NCBI GenBank assembly: GCA_036476315.1
Contig: JAZGBI010000008.1
Span: 45,791 to 109,790, forward strand
Source of the DNA: Candidatus Neomarinimicrobiota bacterium
GTDB taxonomy: Bacteria > Fidelibacterota > Marinisomatia > Marinisomatales > S15-B10
Direction of reading: 5' to 3'
DNA length: 64,000 bases
In this document: one piece after another, positions 17,122 to 26,426 of the stretch
Position numbering within the stretch: position 1 is the stretch's first letter
Layout of the letters: the number at the start of each line of letters is the position of its first letter
The notes under the pieces: model-generated
Database searches by the model: none
Told to the model about the DNA's origin: nothing
What the model saw: the letters and a program-made list of their open reading frames with translations, nothing else
Translations under genes and position numbers: made by a program

Positions 17122-17849
17122 ATCTTGCCCACGGGTTTACCGTAGATTTCCACTTCGACATAGTGATTCAGGTCGTTGCCCGTGTTACCGTTGCTGTAGA
17201 GGCGTACATATTGAGCTTTCACGCCTTTCGCGTCGATCAATTTTCCTTCGGCAGTCTCCACATAATGGAGGTCCTGGCCTGTTCCCAGACCCGATGAGTT
17301 GTCATGATCGTTGTTAAACAGGGTCTTCACATTTGTGTCAAACTCGGGGTCGTCAGCGACCTGAATCACAACATCAAAATAGACGCGGGGATTCTTGTGG
17401 AAATGCCACAAAAGTACTGCGTAGATGTCATGGGGAGCTCCGAGATCTATGGTGATGTGTTGCAGGAAAGGACCGAGTTCCACATAACTTCCTTCGGTAC
17501 CTTTCTTATCCCCGTCAGTGCACAGTTCAAGCTCTCCGATGATAGGTTCTCTATCGCTGCTGTCCACCGGTCTGCCGAGAGCGACATTTCTTGTCCCTGA
17601 TGGAGCATAAAATGGCGGACGGGGTTTTCCCAGCGGCTTCTCAAGTTTGGGAACCCGCATATCCTGAGGGGTACCGATGAACATGGGTTTGGGCAGCTCA
17701 ATATCCAGGGGCGCCATTTGTTGACCCGTTGTATCGGAAGGTGTTTGACTTGCGGAATAGGCTTCATCTTTATTCGGACAGGGTACAATCAAGGCCAATG
17801 AGACCAGGGATAGTGCGCTCATATTGACGCGGATGCCTCTCTCCATCAT
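17118..17849 (-). CDS. Secreted F5/8 type C (discoidin)-like carbohydrate-binding protein
   Basis: The 243-residue protein begins with a signal-like hydrophobic stretch (MSALSLVSLALIVPC), possibly a poor lipobox, then a Pro-rich linker (about 45-80). The rest matches a galactose-binding-like F5/8C fold: NVALGRPVDSSD near 88, then ITIDLGAPHDIYAVLLWH, and the closing strands AQYVRLYSNGNT and VEVEIYG. Such domains bind sugars or lipids. No catalytic motif is seen. It lies 17 bases after the MFS transporter and overlaps the Agl23-like gene, so it may serve as the surface or periplasmic binding part of the same sugar pathway; this is inference from context. Confidence 0.72.
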   Translation of the reverse strand: MMERGIRVNMSALSLVSLALIVPCPNKDEAYSASQTPSDTTGQQMAPLDIELPKPMFIGTPQDMRVPKLEKPLGKPRPPFYAPSGTRNVALGRPVDSSDREPIIGELELCTDGDKKGTEGSYVELGPFLQHITIDLGAPHDIYAVLLWHFHKNPRVYFDVVIQVADDPEFDTNVKTLFNNDHDNSSGLGTGQDLHYVETAEGKLIDAKGVKAQYVRLYSNGNTGNDLNHYVEVEIYGKPVGKM

Positions 17850-17866
17850 GTTGTTCTTCTCCTCAT

Positions 17867-19417
17867 CTAGACATTCCGAATATCCGGAGATTCTCCCTTT
17901 TCTGGAGTTAGCTCCACGGCTTTGTACCCCCCCTTCGCTCTGAAGTAGAAGATAAGGATCAGGTAACAGACGAGCATTGCGGCGGGGAAAAAGGCGACTT
18001 TTGCCAGGGCATTCTTCTTCGCTCCGTCACTGATTCTTTGGATCACTTCCCTTTCCCCGTTGCGTAGCCCCTCAACCTTTTCCTGGTCAATGGGTTGGTA
18101 GGTCCCGAACACGCTCAGTTTCTCCTCTCCCACAACCTGTGAATGGAGGGCGGGATTCTCTTTTTCAAGTTCCGTTTCGATGGCTTTGTCCTGAATATTT
18201 CCCAGGAATGCTGCCCCGATGACCCCGACGCTGAGCATCCCTACTCCACCTATCGCATTGATAGTAAGAGCACCCCCTCTGGGAAATCTCTCAGAGGCGA
18301 CACCCAGCATGGTTGGCCAGAAAAACGCTTTTCCCAGACCATAAACCGTGGCAGCCAGAAATATGAGAATTCCCGCAGCCTTCGAAAGGAAAATGAGTCC
18401 CAGGGTGGCAATCGTACTGCTCACCGCCAACAAGCCAAGGGGCTTCAGCCTGTGAACGATCGGTCCGGCAAGGAATCTCAGTCCCATCATGAGAAATGCG
18501 GTATAGACCAGGACCCACCCCGGTTGGATTCCAATATCTTTTACAACGGGGGTGACCAATTCCGTTATCCAACTGTCAGTGCCCAGTTCAGTTGTGGCCA
18601 GGGGAATCATGATGAGAAGGAGGAAAATGAATATTGACCGCCCCACGTTTCGCGTGTAGGAGCCATAGGCAATAATCAGCACGAGCGACACAATGCTCTT
18701 TGCCGCCAAGGACCATTGAAATATCCGGCCGATTTCAGCAACCATGATAACCACGACGATAGCGGCTCCGACGACACCTGCCTCCTGGAGCATGGCCTTG
18801 TAGGGTATACCCGCCTTTACTCGTTCATGGACAGGAAACTCTGCACGGATCATCATCAGTCCATACATCAGCGCCGGAATTAAGACAAGTCCTACTTTCC
18901 ATTTCCAGCCGAGTCCCGGCATCAAGATCAGTATGAGAAGTCCACCCAAAACCATTCCGCCGGGCCAGCCGGCATGAAGAATGTTCAGCCACTTCGTTTT
19001 TTCTTTTGAGTAAACAGTGGCAACAACGGGATTGATCACCGCCTCCACAGTGCCATTTCCCAGCGCCAGGATGAATGTGCCCAGGTAAAGCATCCAGTAG
19101 CCATTCGCGAGAATCGTAATGACCGCCGAAGCCACATGACATACCCACGCAAAAACCAGAGCCCTCCCGTAGCCAATCTTGTCAATCACAAGGCTGAACA
19201 GGATAATGCTTAAAGCAAAAGGCCACAATCCCACGCCAAGGAGCTCTCCTTTCTGAGTTTCGCTCAGATTGAACTCTGCGCCCCAGGCACCAATAACGTT
19301 TGCTCTAATAATAAACCCAAATGATGTGGCCACAAGTGCGATAAAGCACGTCCAGAAAAGCCACCTCTCTGCGGTGAAGCGACTGGCGACCGCGGGGTTG
19401 GAGGTTGAGTTAATCAT
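17867..19417 (-). CDS. Major facilitator superfamily transporter
   Basis: The 516-residue protein has about twelve hydrophobic helices, the loop-2/3 signature area VIDKIGYGRAL (about 80-90), and a central break after helix six (RAEFPVHERVKAG). Features such as LALGNGTVEAVINPVVATVYSKEKTKWLN and HAGWPGGMVLGG resemble sugar-type MFS carriers from Planctomycetes, Verrucomicrobia and FCB bacteria. An extra hydrophilic loop of about 70 residues lies near the C-terminus before the last helix. It is encoded between the cytochrome b gene (138 bases upstream) and the F5/8C gene, inside a sugar-oxidation cluster, so uptake of a sugar or keto-sugar is a reasonable guess. Confidence 0.85.
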   Translation of the reverse strand: MINSTSNPAVASRFTAERWLFWTCFIALVATSFGFIIRANVIGAWGAEFNLSETQKGELLGVGLWPFALSIILFSLVIDKIGYGRALVFAWVCHVASAVITILANGYWMLYLGTFILALGNGTVEAVINPVVATVYSKEKTKWLNILHAGWPGGMVLGGLLILILMPGLGWKWKVGLVLIPALMYGLMMIRAEFPVHERVKAGIPYKAMLQEAGVVGAAIVVVIMVAEIGRIFQWSLAAKSIVSLVLIIAYGSYTRNVGRSIFIFLLLIMIPLATTELGTDSWITELVTPVVKDIGIQPGWVLVYTAFLMMGLRFLAGPIVHRLKPLGLLAVSSTIATLGLIFLSKAAGILIFLAATVYGLGKAFFWPTMLGVASERFPRGGALTINAIGGVGMLSVGVIGAAFLGNIQDKAIETELEKENPALHSQVVGEEKLSVFGTYQPIDQEKVEGLRNGEREVIQRISDGAKKNALAKVAFFPAAMLVCYLILIFYFRAKGGYKAVELTPEKGESPDIRNV

Positions 19418-19555
19418 GGTATCACCGTTCGGCTAGTGGAAGAATTGATCCAGGATATCATCCCTGAAAGTTTGGACTTGAAAAGAGAGTGCCAACCTTC
19501 AAATAAGTTAAGAGGTTGCGGCATCTCTGCAAACGGATAGTTGGAGAATCAGTTC

Positions 19556-20293
19556 TCAATGTGGCTCGTTCTTTGATTTCGATTTCTTTGCAAGTTTTTC
19601 ATATTCCATTGGATGATCGTTCATCATCTCTTCCCCTGTGGTCCTCCCGTGCCACCACGAGAGGGAGCCGGGGAATCGTGAAGGCTTGAAATGGACGTTG
19701 TAGAAGTGCCAGACGAATAGGGCCACTGCTGCAAGGACAGCTTCATCCGCATGAATCTCAACCGCCAAAGTGTAGGTTAACCAGGGCAGATATCTCTCGG
19801 TGATCTCCGGGAACCAAAGAACAGTGCCCGTGCCGATCATGATCACACATCCCCAGTAAACTGCCCAGTAGTCAAACTTTTCATAGTAGGTGTAACGGTC
19901 AAATCGAGGCTTCACCTTACGGAGGCCCAGAAAGTACAACGAATTCTGACCTAAGTCTGTGAAATCCTTCCACCTGGGTAGCAGTTCGGCGAATTCACGG
20001 CGTCCTTCCCTCACAAAAATGAGGTACGTGAGATGCCACAATGAGACCATTATCAAAGCGATGGCTGCAATCAAGTGAATTTGTCGATATATGGTAATTC
20101 CTCCGAGCGCTCGAATTGTATCCTGGCTCCAGCGAATATCTCCAGGCGTACCAAGGGAAAACCACAAGGGTATCCCCGTGAGGATCAGAGCGATAACGCT
20201 CAGGAACAAAACGATATGTTGGATACGAAAGTGAAGACTGAATCGTTGAAAGGATTCGGTTTCCGTAGTTTTCTTATCCCTCGATGATCTCAT
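19556..20293 (-). CDS. Membrane cytochrome b (FdnI/NrfD-partner or b561-like)
   Basis: The 245-residue protein has four main membrane helices with histidines placed as haem b ligands: RIQHIVLFL (helix 1), RQIHLIAAIALIMVSLWH (helix 2), and EIHADEAVLAAVALFVWHFYNVHF (helix 4). This layout is that of di-haem cytochrome b subunits that exchange electrons between quinones and periplasmic partners, such as formate dehydrogenase gamma. The N-terminus is charged and the tail is Lys-rich. It starts 36 bases after the seven-haem cytochrome c gene, so the two probably form one quinone-linked complex. The direction of electron flow cannot be read from the sequence. Confidence 0.82.
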   Translation of the reverse strand: MRSSRDKKTTETESFQRFSLHFRIQHIVLFLSVIALILTGIPLWFSLGTPGDIRWSQDTIRALGGITIYRQIHLIAAIALIMVSLWHLTYLIFVREGRREFAELLPRWKDFTDLGQNSLYFLGLRKVKPRFDRYTYYEKFDYWAVYWGCVIMIGTGTVLWFPEITERYLPWLTYTLAVEIHADEAVLAAVALFVWHFYNVHFKPSRFPGSLSWWHGRTTGEEMMNDHPMEYEKLAKKSKSKNEPH

Positions 20294-20329
20294 ATGTCCT
20301 CGCCGTCCTCTTTTCAGATATTCTTCGGT

Positions 20330-22222
20330 TCATCTCCTGTTTCTGCGAATGGTGCTTTGAATCAAATCTCCGAGGATATGAAGTCCCAGGAATCCCACCA
20401 TGACGACGATGGCCCACTTGAAGAACCTTCTTACCTGCAGGCGCTGCGTCTCTTCGAGGCCCTGCATTTCGTGCATGAGTACGATCTGTCCGGCCTCTGT
20501 TTCAACCGGAGTTTGAATGTCCACCTTGCCAAAGAAGAAGGGAGCGTCGGTGGCGTGGCAATCTTCGCAACCTCGAACGCCCAGTGATTGAACGGCGGGT
20601 CCAACATCATGAGCATAGGCCCAGGAATAGGGCCGGGCAGAGCGATGATCCTCTGAAATAAGCCCACGGGAGCCTGCCAGGCGGTGGATCTTACCCCCGG
20701 TGACATAGACGGGAACGCCTGGGACCTTGGCGTGAGATTCAAGTTCCGACAGAACTGTGGCCATCTGCTCTTGGGATAGAACAGGGAGTGCTTCCGCACT
20801 GATGGGCTGATCGCCGGAGATAAGCTGTCCTGCGACAGACCAGACGACGTCGGGGATTATGGGGACCACGGAATCTCCGTCCAGAATAGCCCAGTAGGAA
20901 GGCCAGAATAGCTTATGCGGAGCGATTCTCCCATTTTCTTGTCGGACAAAAACGGGATACACAACATGTGGCAACACCCTGTCAGCTTTGTTAACTCCCT
21001 GGACACCGAGGGCATGGAGTCTGGAGGTTTTCACCCCTTGAATCTTCAGTTCAGGCCAGGGTCCGGAATGACAGGCGGTACAGGTGAGCTTTTCAAAATG
21101 AATCGAAGGAATACCGGGATGTTCCGGCTGGGGCGATCCCATTCTTCCAGAGATGGGTACCGTGGATAACTGATCCGGAAGGTGGCATCCCTCACACGAC
21201 AAGGTTGCTGCGAAGGGGTTATTCTCGGATGAGAGTTCTCCTTCGTTCCCGCGCACCATCTTATGATCGAGTCCATTCCGGTGGCAATCGACGCAGGTCA
21301 TACCGAGCGATAGGTGCACATCTTCATCCAGATGCCACTTCTCGGGACTTTCGGAACCTATTTCGCCGAGTGGTTTATTGGAATGGCAGAAGTAACATCG
21401 CTCGGCCGGGGCCTTGCGCACGATGTTGAAGAAAACTTTCCCTTTGGGATTGAAACGACTTCTGTCATATTCAATGGATGGAGGCACCAAACCTGGCCGA
21501 TCCAAGAGTCCCCCCAGAAACGGATCCCAGGTGTCGGGCATATTCCTGGCTGAACCTTCCACCCAGGCGAAACCACTCGAGGCGGCGGCGGCCCAGCGAA
21601 AATTCTCCCGGGCTATTTGAGATGCATAATCCGACTGATCGTGTGACGGTTCAGCATCATGACAACTTAGACAATTGATCTCAAGGCGACCCGAGACTGT
21701 CCAGCGGAAAAAGAACTCAGGTGACTGAACTGCCTCCTCCTCGCCCACAGTTCCTCCCGGTAAATGGCGGCCGAACCGTTTCAGATAAAGCCACGGCACG
21801 AGGCCGATCTCTTGCGGTCTGAAAGTGCCGGGCCAGGGCCTGTAGGAGACAGGAATCTGCGTGGCTGTCTTCTGGTCCACAAAAATCCAGGGTTCTCCCG
21901 GGCGACCCGGAGCCACGTCGGGATCTGATGCATTGAAATGCCATCCCGAGCTTATTTTGTCATAGTCATGACAGTCAGCCCCGCAGGTCTCACGGGTGGA
22001 AAACGGCATTAGTGGCTCGTCATCAGGTAGAACTACGGAGCCATTTTCATCATACAGGTGGATGAGGTGAACCGGAATGGAGCGACTACCGTCACTCACA
22101 TCGCCAATCAATTCTTCCTGTGCCCGGAGTTGAAGAGAGAAGATTATGAAAGCCGCGACCGAGGGATAGGAGAAACCGCGCTTGTGGAAAAACGTCTTTC
22201 TTATTTCCGCATGAAAACCCAT
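20330..22222 (-). CDS. Seven-haem membrane-anchored cytochrome c
   Basis: The 630-residue protein has an N-terminal signal (SVAAFIIFSLQLRAQ) and a single C-terminal helix (WAIVVMVGFLGLHILGDLI), so the haem part faces the periplasm. Haem sites in order are CGADCH, CLSCH, CYFCH, CVDCH, CEGCH, CTACH and CEDCH. The first has three residues between the cysteines (CX3CH) and the other six are standard. Several further histidines (for example GLDHKM, HLDEDVH) could be distal ligands. The gene begins 17 bases after a Tat-exported Gfo/Idh/MocA gene and ends 36 bases before the cytochrome b gene. I infer a periplasmic electron carrier between a sugar dehydrogenase and the membrane; its exact family is not recognised. 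Confidence 0.85.
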   Translation of the reverse strand: MGFHAEIRKTFFHKRGFSYPSVAAFIIFSLQLRAQEELIGDVSDGSRSIPVHLIHLYDENGSVVLPDDEPLMPFSTRETCGADCHDYDKISSGWHFNASDPDVAPGRPGEPWIFVDQKTATQIPVSYRPWPGTFRPQEIGLVPWLYLKRFGRHLPGGTVGEEEAVQSPEFFFRWTVSGRLEINCLSCHDAEPSHDQSDYASQIARENFRWAAAASSGFAWVEGSARNMPDTWDPFLGGLLDRPGLVPPSIEYDRSRFNPKGKVFFNIVRKAPAERCYFCHSNKPLGEIGSESPEKWHLDEDVHLSLGMTCVDCHRNGLDHKMVRGNEGELSSENNPFAATLSCEGCHLPDQLSTVPISGRMGSPQPEHPGIPSIHFEKLTCTACHSGPWPELKIQGVKTSRLHALGVQGVNKADRVLPHVVYPVFVRQENGRIAPHKLFWPSYWAILDGDSVVPIIPDVVWSVAGQLISGDQPISAEALPVLSQEQMATVLSELESHAKVPGVPVYVTGGKIHRLAGSRGLISEDHRSARPYSWAYAHDVGPAVQSLGVRGCEDCHATDAPFFFGKVDIQTPVETEAGQIVLMHEMQGLEETQRLQVRRFFKWAIVVMVGFLGLHILGDLIQSTIRRNRR

Positions 22223-22239
22223 CTGTTAGCCGATGGAGA

Positions 22240-23601
22240 TCAAATCTTGAAATCGTCAGGATTGAATTCAACTTTCATTCCAGCGTCCAGAGCTTCGTGG
22301 ATTTTCAATACTGTGACAGCCGTCTCGTAACCCACATCTTCGGGACAATTGAGGTTCGCCCTCCCCCGAATGGCATCGAAGAAATTCTCCAGGTGGGGTT
22401 TGTGATAGGGTTCATTGAAGTCAACTGCCAGTTTGTGTTCAGGAGGAGCCATGGTCTCTCTCACGTCTATGATGGCGCCCGTTTGTACCGTTTCTTTCTC
22501 CTCGACTGGTGCCTTCAGATAGCCCCTCTCAATCCATTTTGTCCAGTCAGGTGAAGATGGCTCACGGTAAATCCCTTCTCTTCCTGCAGCCTCTGATATG
22601 AGCAGGGTACCCTGGTCTCCCATGAAATGCTCATAATATCCTTCACTGCTATTGGAGTTTATGGTTTGATAGAAGGCCTTCACAGCTCCCTGATTAGGTT
22701 CATACTCATAGATAACCATAACGGTGTCATCCCACTGATGCGTTTTCGTGTCATAGTAATAGTTGCCGCCACTGGCAAGAACAGATCTTGGGGGCGTTTC
22801 CAGGAACCAGTTGAAAATGTCAATCTGGTGCGAGCCCAAATCGACCACGGGCCCACCTCCCAGGTGACGGTACCAACGCCAGTTTCGGAATTCATGCATG
22901 GACTCGTAGCCATACCTTTCCAGAGTTGCCTGGTCGATGGCCGCTTTCTTGGGCCAGCCAAGGTCCGGTTGGGCGGAGCGATTCCATTGCCCACTGATGG
23001 TAGTGATCTTGCCCAGGATTCTGGCTTCCTTTATGAGCTTATGATAACAGTGAAGGTATCTCGGGTTGCTTCGACGTTGATGTCCAATCTGGAGATGCCT
23101 CCCCGTCTGTCGTGCAGTCTGAACCATTCTCCGTGCACCGTCAACCGTTTTGGACATTTCCTTTTCGCAATACACATGAAGACCGGCTCTCAAACAATGA
23201 ACCGTTTGGTCAGCATGCCAGAAATCGGGCGTGGCAATAATGACTGCATCAAGATCGTTTTCCTTGTCCAGCATTTCTCTGTAGTCGACATATTCGCCCA
23301 CGTTATGACCGTATTTTCTCAGCAGGCCGGAAGCCCTTTTGAGATTGTATGCTTCCCAGATATCGCACACAGCCTTGAAACGTATTCCCGACGTCTTCAG
23401 GCACGCGTTTAGAAGAATCTGGCCTTGTGCTCCAACTCCAAGCAAGGCAATATTCAAATCGTTAGAATTTCCCATGCGAACACGGGCAATACTTTTTGGT
23501 GCCAACACCAGCCCTGCCCCTGCTGCCGTTGTCATTCGTAGAAAACTTCGCCGGTCCACCTGTTTTTCTTTGTCACGTTTTTTCTCGTTCACTCCGGCCA
23601 T
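22240..23601 (-). CDS. Tat-exported Gfo/Idh/MocA-family oxidoreductase (EKE type)
   Basis: A twin-arginine signal (DRRSFLRM, then a hydrophobic stretch) starts this 453-residue protein, so it works in the periplasm, probably with a cofactor bound before export. The Rossmann part is NIALLGVGAQGQ; the active-site strand reads CEKEMSKT where most relatives have EKP; the catalytic region is DLGSHQIDIFNWF. The frame extends to 23649, but an AGGAGGTGAT ribosome site four bases before the ATG at 23601 fixes the start. It lies 17 bases upstream of the seven-haem cytochrome c. Relatives with EKE occur in glycoside-oxidation loci of Bacteroidetes and Planctomycetes (from memory). The substrate is unknown. 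Confidence 0.87.
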   Translation of the reverse strand: MAGVNEKKRDKEKQVDRRSFLRMTTAAGAGLVLAPKSIARVRMGNSNDLNIALLGVGAQGQILLNACLKTSGIRFKAVCDIWEAYNLKRASGLLRKYGHNVGEYVDYREMLDKENDLDAVIIATPDFWHADQTVHCLRAGLHVYCEKEMSKTVDGARRMVQTARQTGRHLQIGHQRRSNPRYLHCYHKLIKEARILGKITTISGQWNRSAQPDLGWPKKAAIDQATLERYGYESMHEFRNWRWYRHLGGGPVVDLGSHQIDIFNWFLETPPRSVLASGGNYYYDTKTHQWDDTVMVIYEYEPNQGAVKAFYQTINSNSSEGYYEHFMGDQGTLLISEAAGREGIYREPSSPDWTKWIERGYLKAPVEEKETVQTGAIIDVRETMAPPEHKLAVDFNEPYHKPHLENFFDAIRGRANLNCPEDVGYETAVTVLKIHEALDAGMKVEFNPDDFKI

Positions 23602-23742
23602 ATCACCTCCTGTTTTCTTGATCCGCTGCGGGTTGACCACTGTTCGCACTGAAAGATGCCGGATGTATCACCCGGTGACTGCAGAGCTTTGACTTCAAAC
23701 CTAACCTATGACGATTGAGTGGTTACGCGGGGACGCCACAGA

Positions 23743-25125
23743 CTATAATGTCCACCCGTCGCGGTATTCCCGGTGTACGAGTTCGTTAGCGTCAGGTACG
23801 TTCATGATTTCCATTTTCTCACCATCCCACTGCAGTTTCTGCCCCGTTTTGATCGCAATATTCCCGAGCAATACCATTTCGGTTAATGGTCCTGAAATGG
23901 AGAAATTCGAACTCGCCTCTTTTCCTCCCTTGCATGCCTCAATCCATTCCTCGTGAATCCCCTGAACCCGGGGAATGGTTTTTGGTGGCAGTGTGTACTC
24001 CTGCATTTTTGTTTCCGGGATAAGACGTGGATTCAACCCGTACGTTCCGCACATGAGTTTCCCTCTATCTCCCACGAAAATTACCCCACCACCGGAGTCG
24101 CCCATCCGTCTGCCTTCTTCAAGTTCTTCAGGTCGTGGTGGCAACAGACCGCCGGAATACCAGGTCAGCTTAACGGGGGGCTTTTCGTCACGGGCTGGAA
24201 AGCTGTATCGAACGACGGCGGCGTGAGGATATGTCTCCTCATTGAGTGGCGTTGAACTCGCTTCGACACCAGTGGGATGGCTCAGTTTGAGAGCCCAGAA
24301 AGGCGAGTCAATAATATGACATCCCATATCACCCAGTGCCCCCGTGCCGAAATCTCCCCATCCCCGCCACTTGAATGGTGCGTAGGCGGGGTGATATGGT
24401 CGGAATGGGGCAGGACCGAGCCACAGATCCCAGTCGATGGTGGCGGGAGTGGGAGGAGATTCCTTGGGCCTCGGAATCCCCTGAGGCCAAATGGGTCGGT
24501 TCGTCCATGTATGGACTTCACGCACCGGGCCTATTGCACCGTCCCAGATCCATTCACAGATGAGACGGTTGCCCTCCCCGGCATGCCCCTGGTTGCCCAT
24601 CTGACTGGCAATCCCGGCTTCATGGGCAGCCTCGGCAAGCTTTCGAGCTTCATATACTGTGTGGGTCAATGGCTTCTGGCAAAAGACATGCTTGCCCAAC
24701 TGAATCGCCATCATGGCAATCACAGCATGGGTATGATCGGGCGTCGCAATGACGACCGCATCAACCCCTTTCTCATTTTCCAGTAATCTTCGAAAATCCC
24801 GGTACCTTTCGGCATCGGGATATGTCTCGAATACTTCAGCAGCGTAGCCGTCATCCACATCGCAGAGAGCCACGATGTTCTCACTGGTCAGGGAGGCTAT
24901 GTTGTTTCTTCCCATCCCCCCGAAACCGATGGCGGCGATATTGAGCCTGTCGCTGGGTGGTGTGGAACCGCTCCCGCCCAGCACAGACCGGGGGACGATC
25001 ATGAACGCAGCAGCAGCCGCCGTCCCCGTCAGGAAATCCCGCCGTGACATGAGCCGCCGACCATCTTTCCGAACTATCCCCCCCCCTCTGTCTCTGTTCT
25101 TCTCAGTTTTGGAATCTTTTTTCAT
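23743..25125 (-). CDS. Tat-exported Gfo/Idh/MocA-family oxidoreductase (QKP type)
   Basis: The 460-residue protein carries a Tat signal (MSRRDFLTG followed by an Ala-rich stretch) after a 25-residue charged leader; a start at the inner Met26 is also possible. The Rossmann motif is NIAAIGFGGMGRNN, the active-site strand CQKPLTHT, and the catalytic region DMGCHIIDSPFW. A loop rich in Trp and Pro (TWTNRPIWPQGIPRP) is typical of the long planctomycete/FCB subgroup. It lies between the DUF1080 gene and the EKE-type oxidoreductase gene on the same strand. A role in oxidising a sugar hydroxyl in the periplasm fits the family and the neighbours. Confidence 0.87.
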   Translation of the reverse strand: MKKDSKTEKNRDRGGGIVRKDGRRLMSRRDFLTGTAAAAAFMIVPRSVLGGSGSTPPSDRLNIAAIGFGGMGRNNIASLTSENIVALCDVDDGYAAEVFETYPDAERYRDFRRLLENEKGVDAVVIATPDHTHAVIAMMAIQLGKHVFCQKPLTHTVYEARKLAEAAHEAGIASQMGNQGHAGEGNRLICEWIWDGAIGPVREVHTWTNRPIWPQGIPRPKESPPTPATIDWDLWLGPAPFRPYHPAYAPFKWRGWGDFGTGALGDMGCHIIDSPFWALKLSHPTGVEASSTPLNEETYPHAAVVRYSFPARDEKPPVKLTWYSGGLLPPRPEELEEGRRMGDSGGGVIFVGDRGKLMCGTYGLNPRLIPETKMQEYTLPPKTIPRVQGIHEEWIEACKGGKEASSNFSISGPLTEMVLLGNIAIKTGQKLQWDGEKMEIMNVPDANELVHREYRDGWTL

Positions 25126-25182
25126 GACGTCTGAAATCTAACAAAGAACTGCAATTCTACCCATTCCTTTGATGACAGATGA

Positions 25183-26286
25183 TCACTCGCCGATCTCTTC
25201 CAGCCAGACATTGCGGTACCGCACCCGGTTTCCGTGATCCTGGAAGAAAATTCCTCCCGCCTGGGAAATGTCACTGTCCACTTCTCCACCCGTCGGAAAG
25301 TCTACTTCCACATCTTTGTGTATTTCCACTCCGTTGTGGAGGACCGTCACGGTGGCGCTCCTGATTTTCTTTTTGTTGGAGTCAAAGCGTGGAGAGCGGA
25401 AAGAGATATCGTAGGTTTGCCATTGAAGTGGAGGGGCACACATATTGATACGGGGATTCGCCACCTTGTAAATTCCCCCGCATTCATTGTCCCGCCCTTC
25501 AAGGCCGTAACTGTCCAAAACCTGAATCTCGTACCGTCCCTGGAGATAGACGCCGCTGTTCCCCCGGTCCTGTCCCCGGGCTTCGGGCATAAAGGGAGTC
25601 CGGAATTCGACGTGGAGCCGGAAATCAGTGAATTTCCTCCTGGTAACGATTGAGCCCGAGCCTGGTTTGACTTCCATCGCACCATCAACAAGCCTCCACT
25701 GAACCCGTTTTTTTCTGAGATTGTTCAGGATGCGGTTGAGGAGACCTCGTGAGGATGGAAGTTGCTCCCATTCCAGGAAATCGGTGCCGTCAAATAATGT
25801 GATGGCTTCTTCCGATGTTTTTGCCCCCAGGGTGGCGGAGAGACGTTTGACTTTTTCCATCTGAAATACGCCCGCTTCGCCGCTCCCGGACTTGAGAGAA
25901 CCACTGAATTGTTCTTGCCGAATGCTGCCCGTCAATTCGAGTCCGGTGTACTCCCCCTGCTCGATGATTCCTCCAAATACCACCGCATCGTCTTTCTCCT
26001 CACCATCGAGTATGGCACCCAGCTCTTCCCACTCCCCGAACACTCGAGACACCCTGGCTCTGTACTCTCCGTTACCCATAGCGACAACCTGGGCGGCCAG
26101 TGGTGCTTCTGTGCCGTCATTCATCGAAGAGTAGCCCTCATAATCGCCCATCACCGCAACCGGATCTTCAGCCGCCACACGTCGGAGTGATTCCTGATCC
26201 CACGGGTCTCTTGCCTCGTGCGAGGGGGTTAGTAGCGTAAAGGTGGCGGCAAGGGCAATCATGGAGCGGTGGCTTCTCATTCTCAT
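25183..26286 (-). CDS. Secreted DUF1080 (3-keto-disaccharide hydrolase-type) protein with extra N-terminal domain
   Basis: DUF1080 proteins have a concanavalin-like fold; characterised members cleave or modify 3-keto-glycosides made by Gfo/Idh/MocA oxidoreductases. This 367-residue protein has a signal peptide (SMIALAATFTLLTPSHEA), an N-terminal beta-rich domain (about 30-155), then the DUF1080 domain from ITLFDGTDFLEWEQL with DFRLHVEFRTPF, GNSGVYLQGRYEIQVLDSYG and a final GGIFFQDHGNRVRYRNVWLEE. The last motif is highly typical. An AAGGAGG ribosome site precedes the ATG. Two exported oxidoreductases lie just downstream, which supports a linked oxidise-then-cleave scheme outside the cytosol. 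Confidence 0.87.
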   Translation of the reverse strand: MRMRSHRSMIALAATFTLLTPSHEARDPWDQESLRRVAAEDPVAVMGDYEGYSSMNDGTEAPLAAQVVAMGNGEYRARVSRVFGEWEELGAILDGEEKDDAVVFGGIIEQGEYTGLELTGSIRQEQFSGSLKSGSGEAGVFQMEKVKRLSATLGAKTSEEAITLFDGTDFLEWEQLPSSRGLLNRILNNLRKKRVQWRLVDGAMEVKPGSGSIVTRRKFTDFRLHVEFRTPFMPEARGQDRGNSGVYLQGRYEIQVLDSYGLEGRDNECGGIYKVANPRINMCAPPLQWQTYDISFRSPRFDSNKKKIRSATVTVLHNGVEIHKDVEVDFPTGGEVDSDISQAGGIFFQDHGNRVRYRNVWLEEIGE

Positions 26287-26426
26287 GGTTGATCATACCT
26301 CCTTACTTTGGTTTGCTTCGGGGACGGTCTGAGAATTTCGCAAATAACACATTGTTCGCCACCACAGTCCGGAGGGCACGGTCCGCACTTCGAGAGTGGG
26401 TACGGCATCCCATCTGAATCCGGACC

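Noticed and set aside
19475..19497. Sigma-54-like site on the minus strand before the MFS gene (TGGCAC-N5-TTTC)
   Set aside because: The -12 element reads TTTC instead of TTGC and there is no sigma-54 activator gene in the window; chance match more likely.
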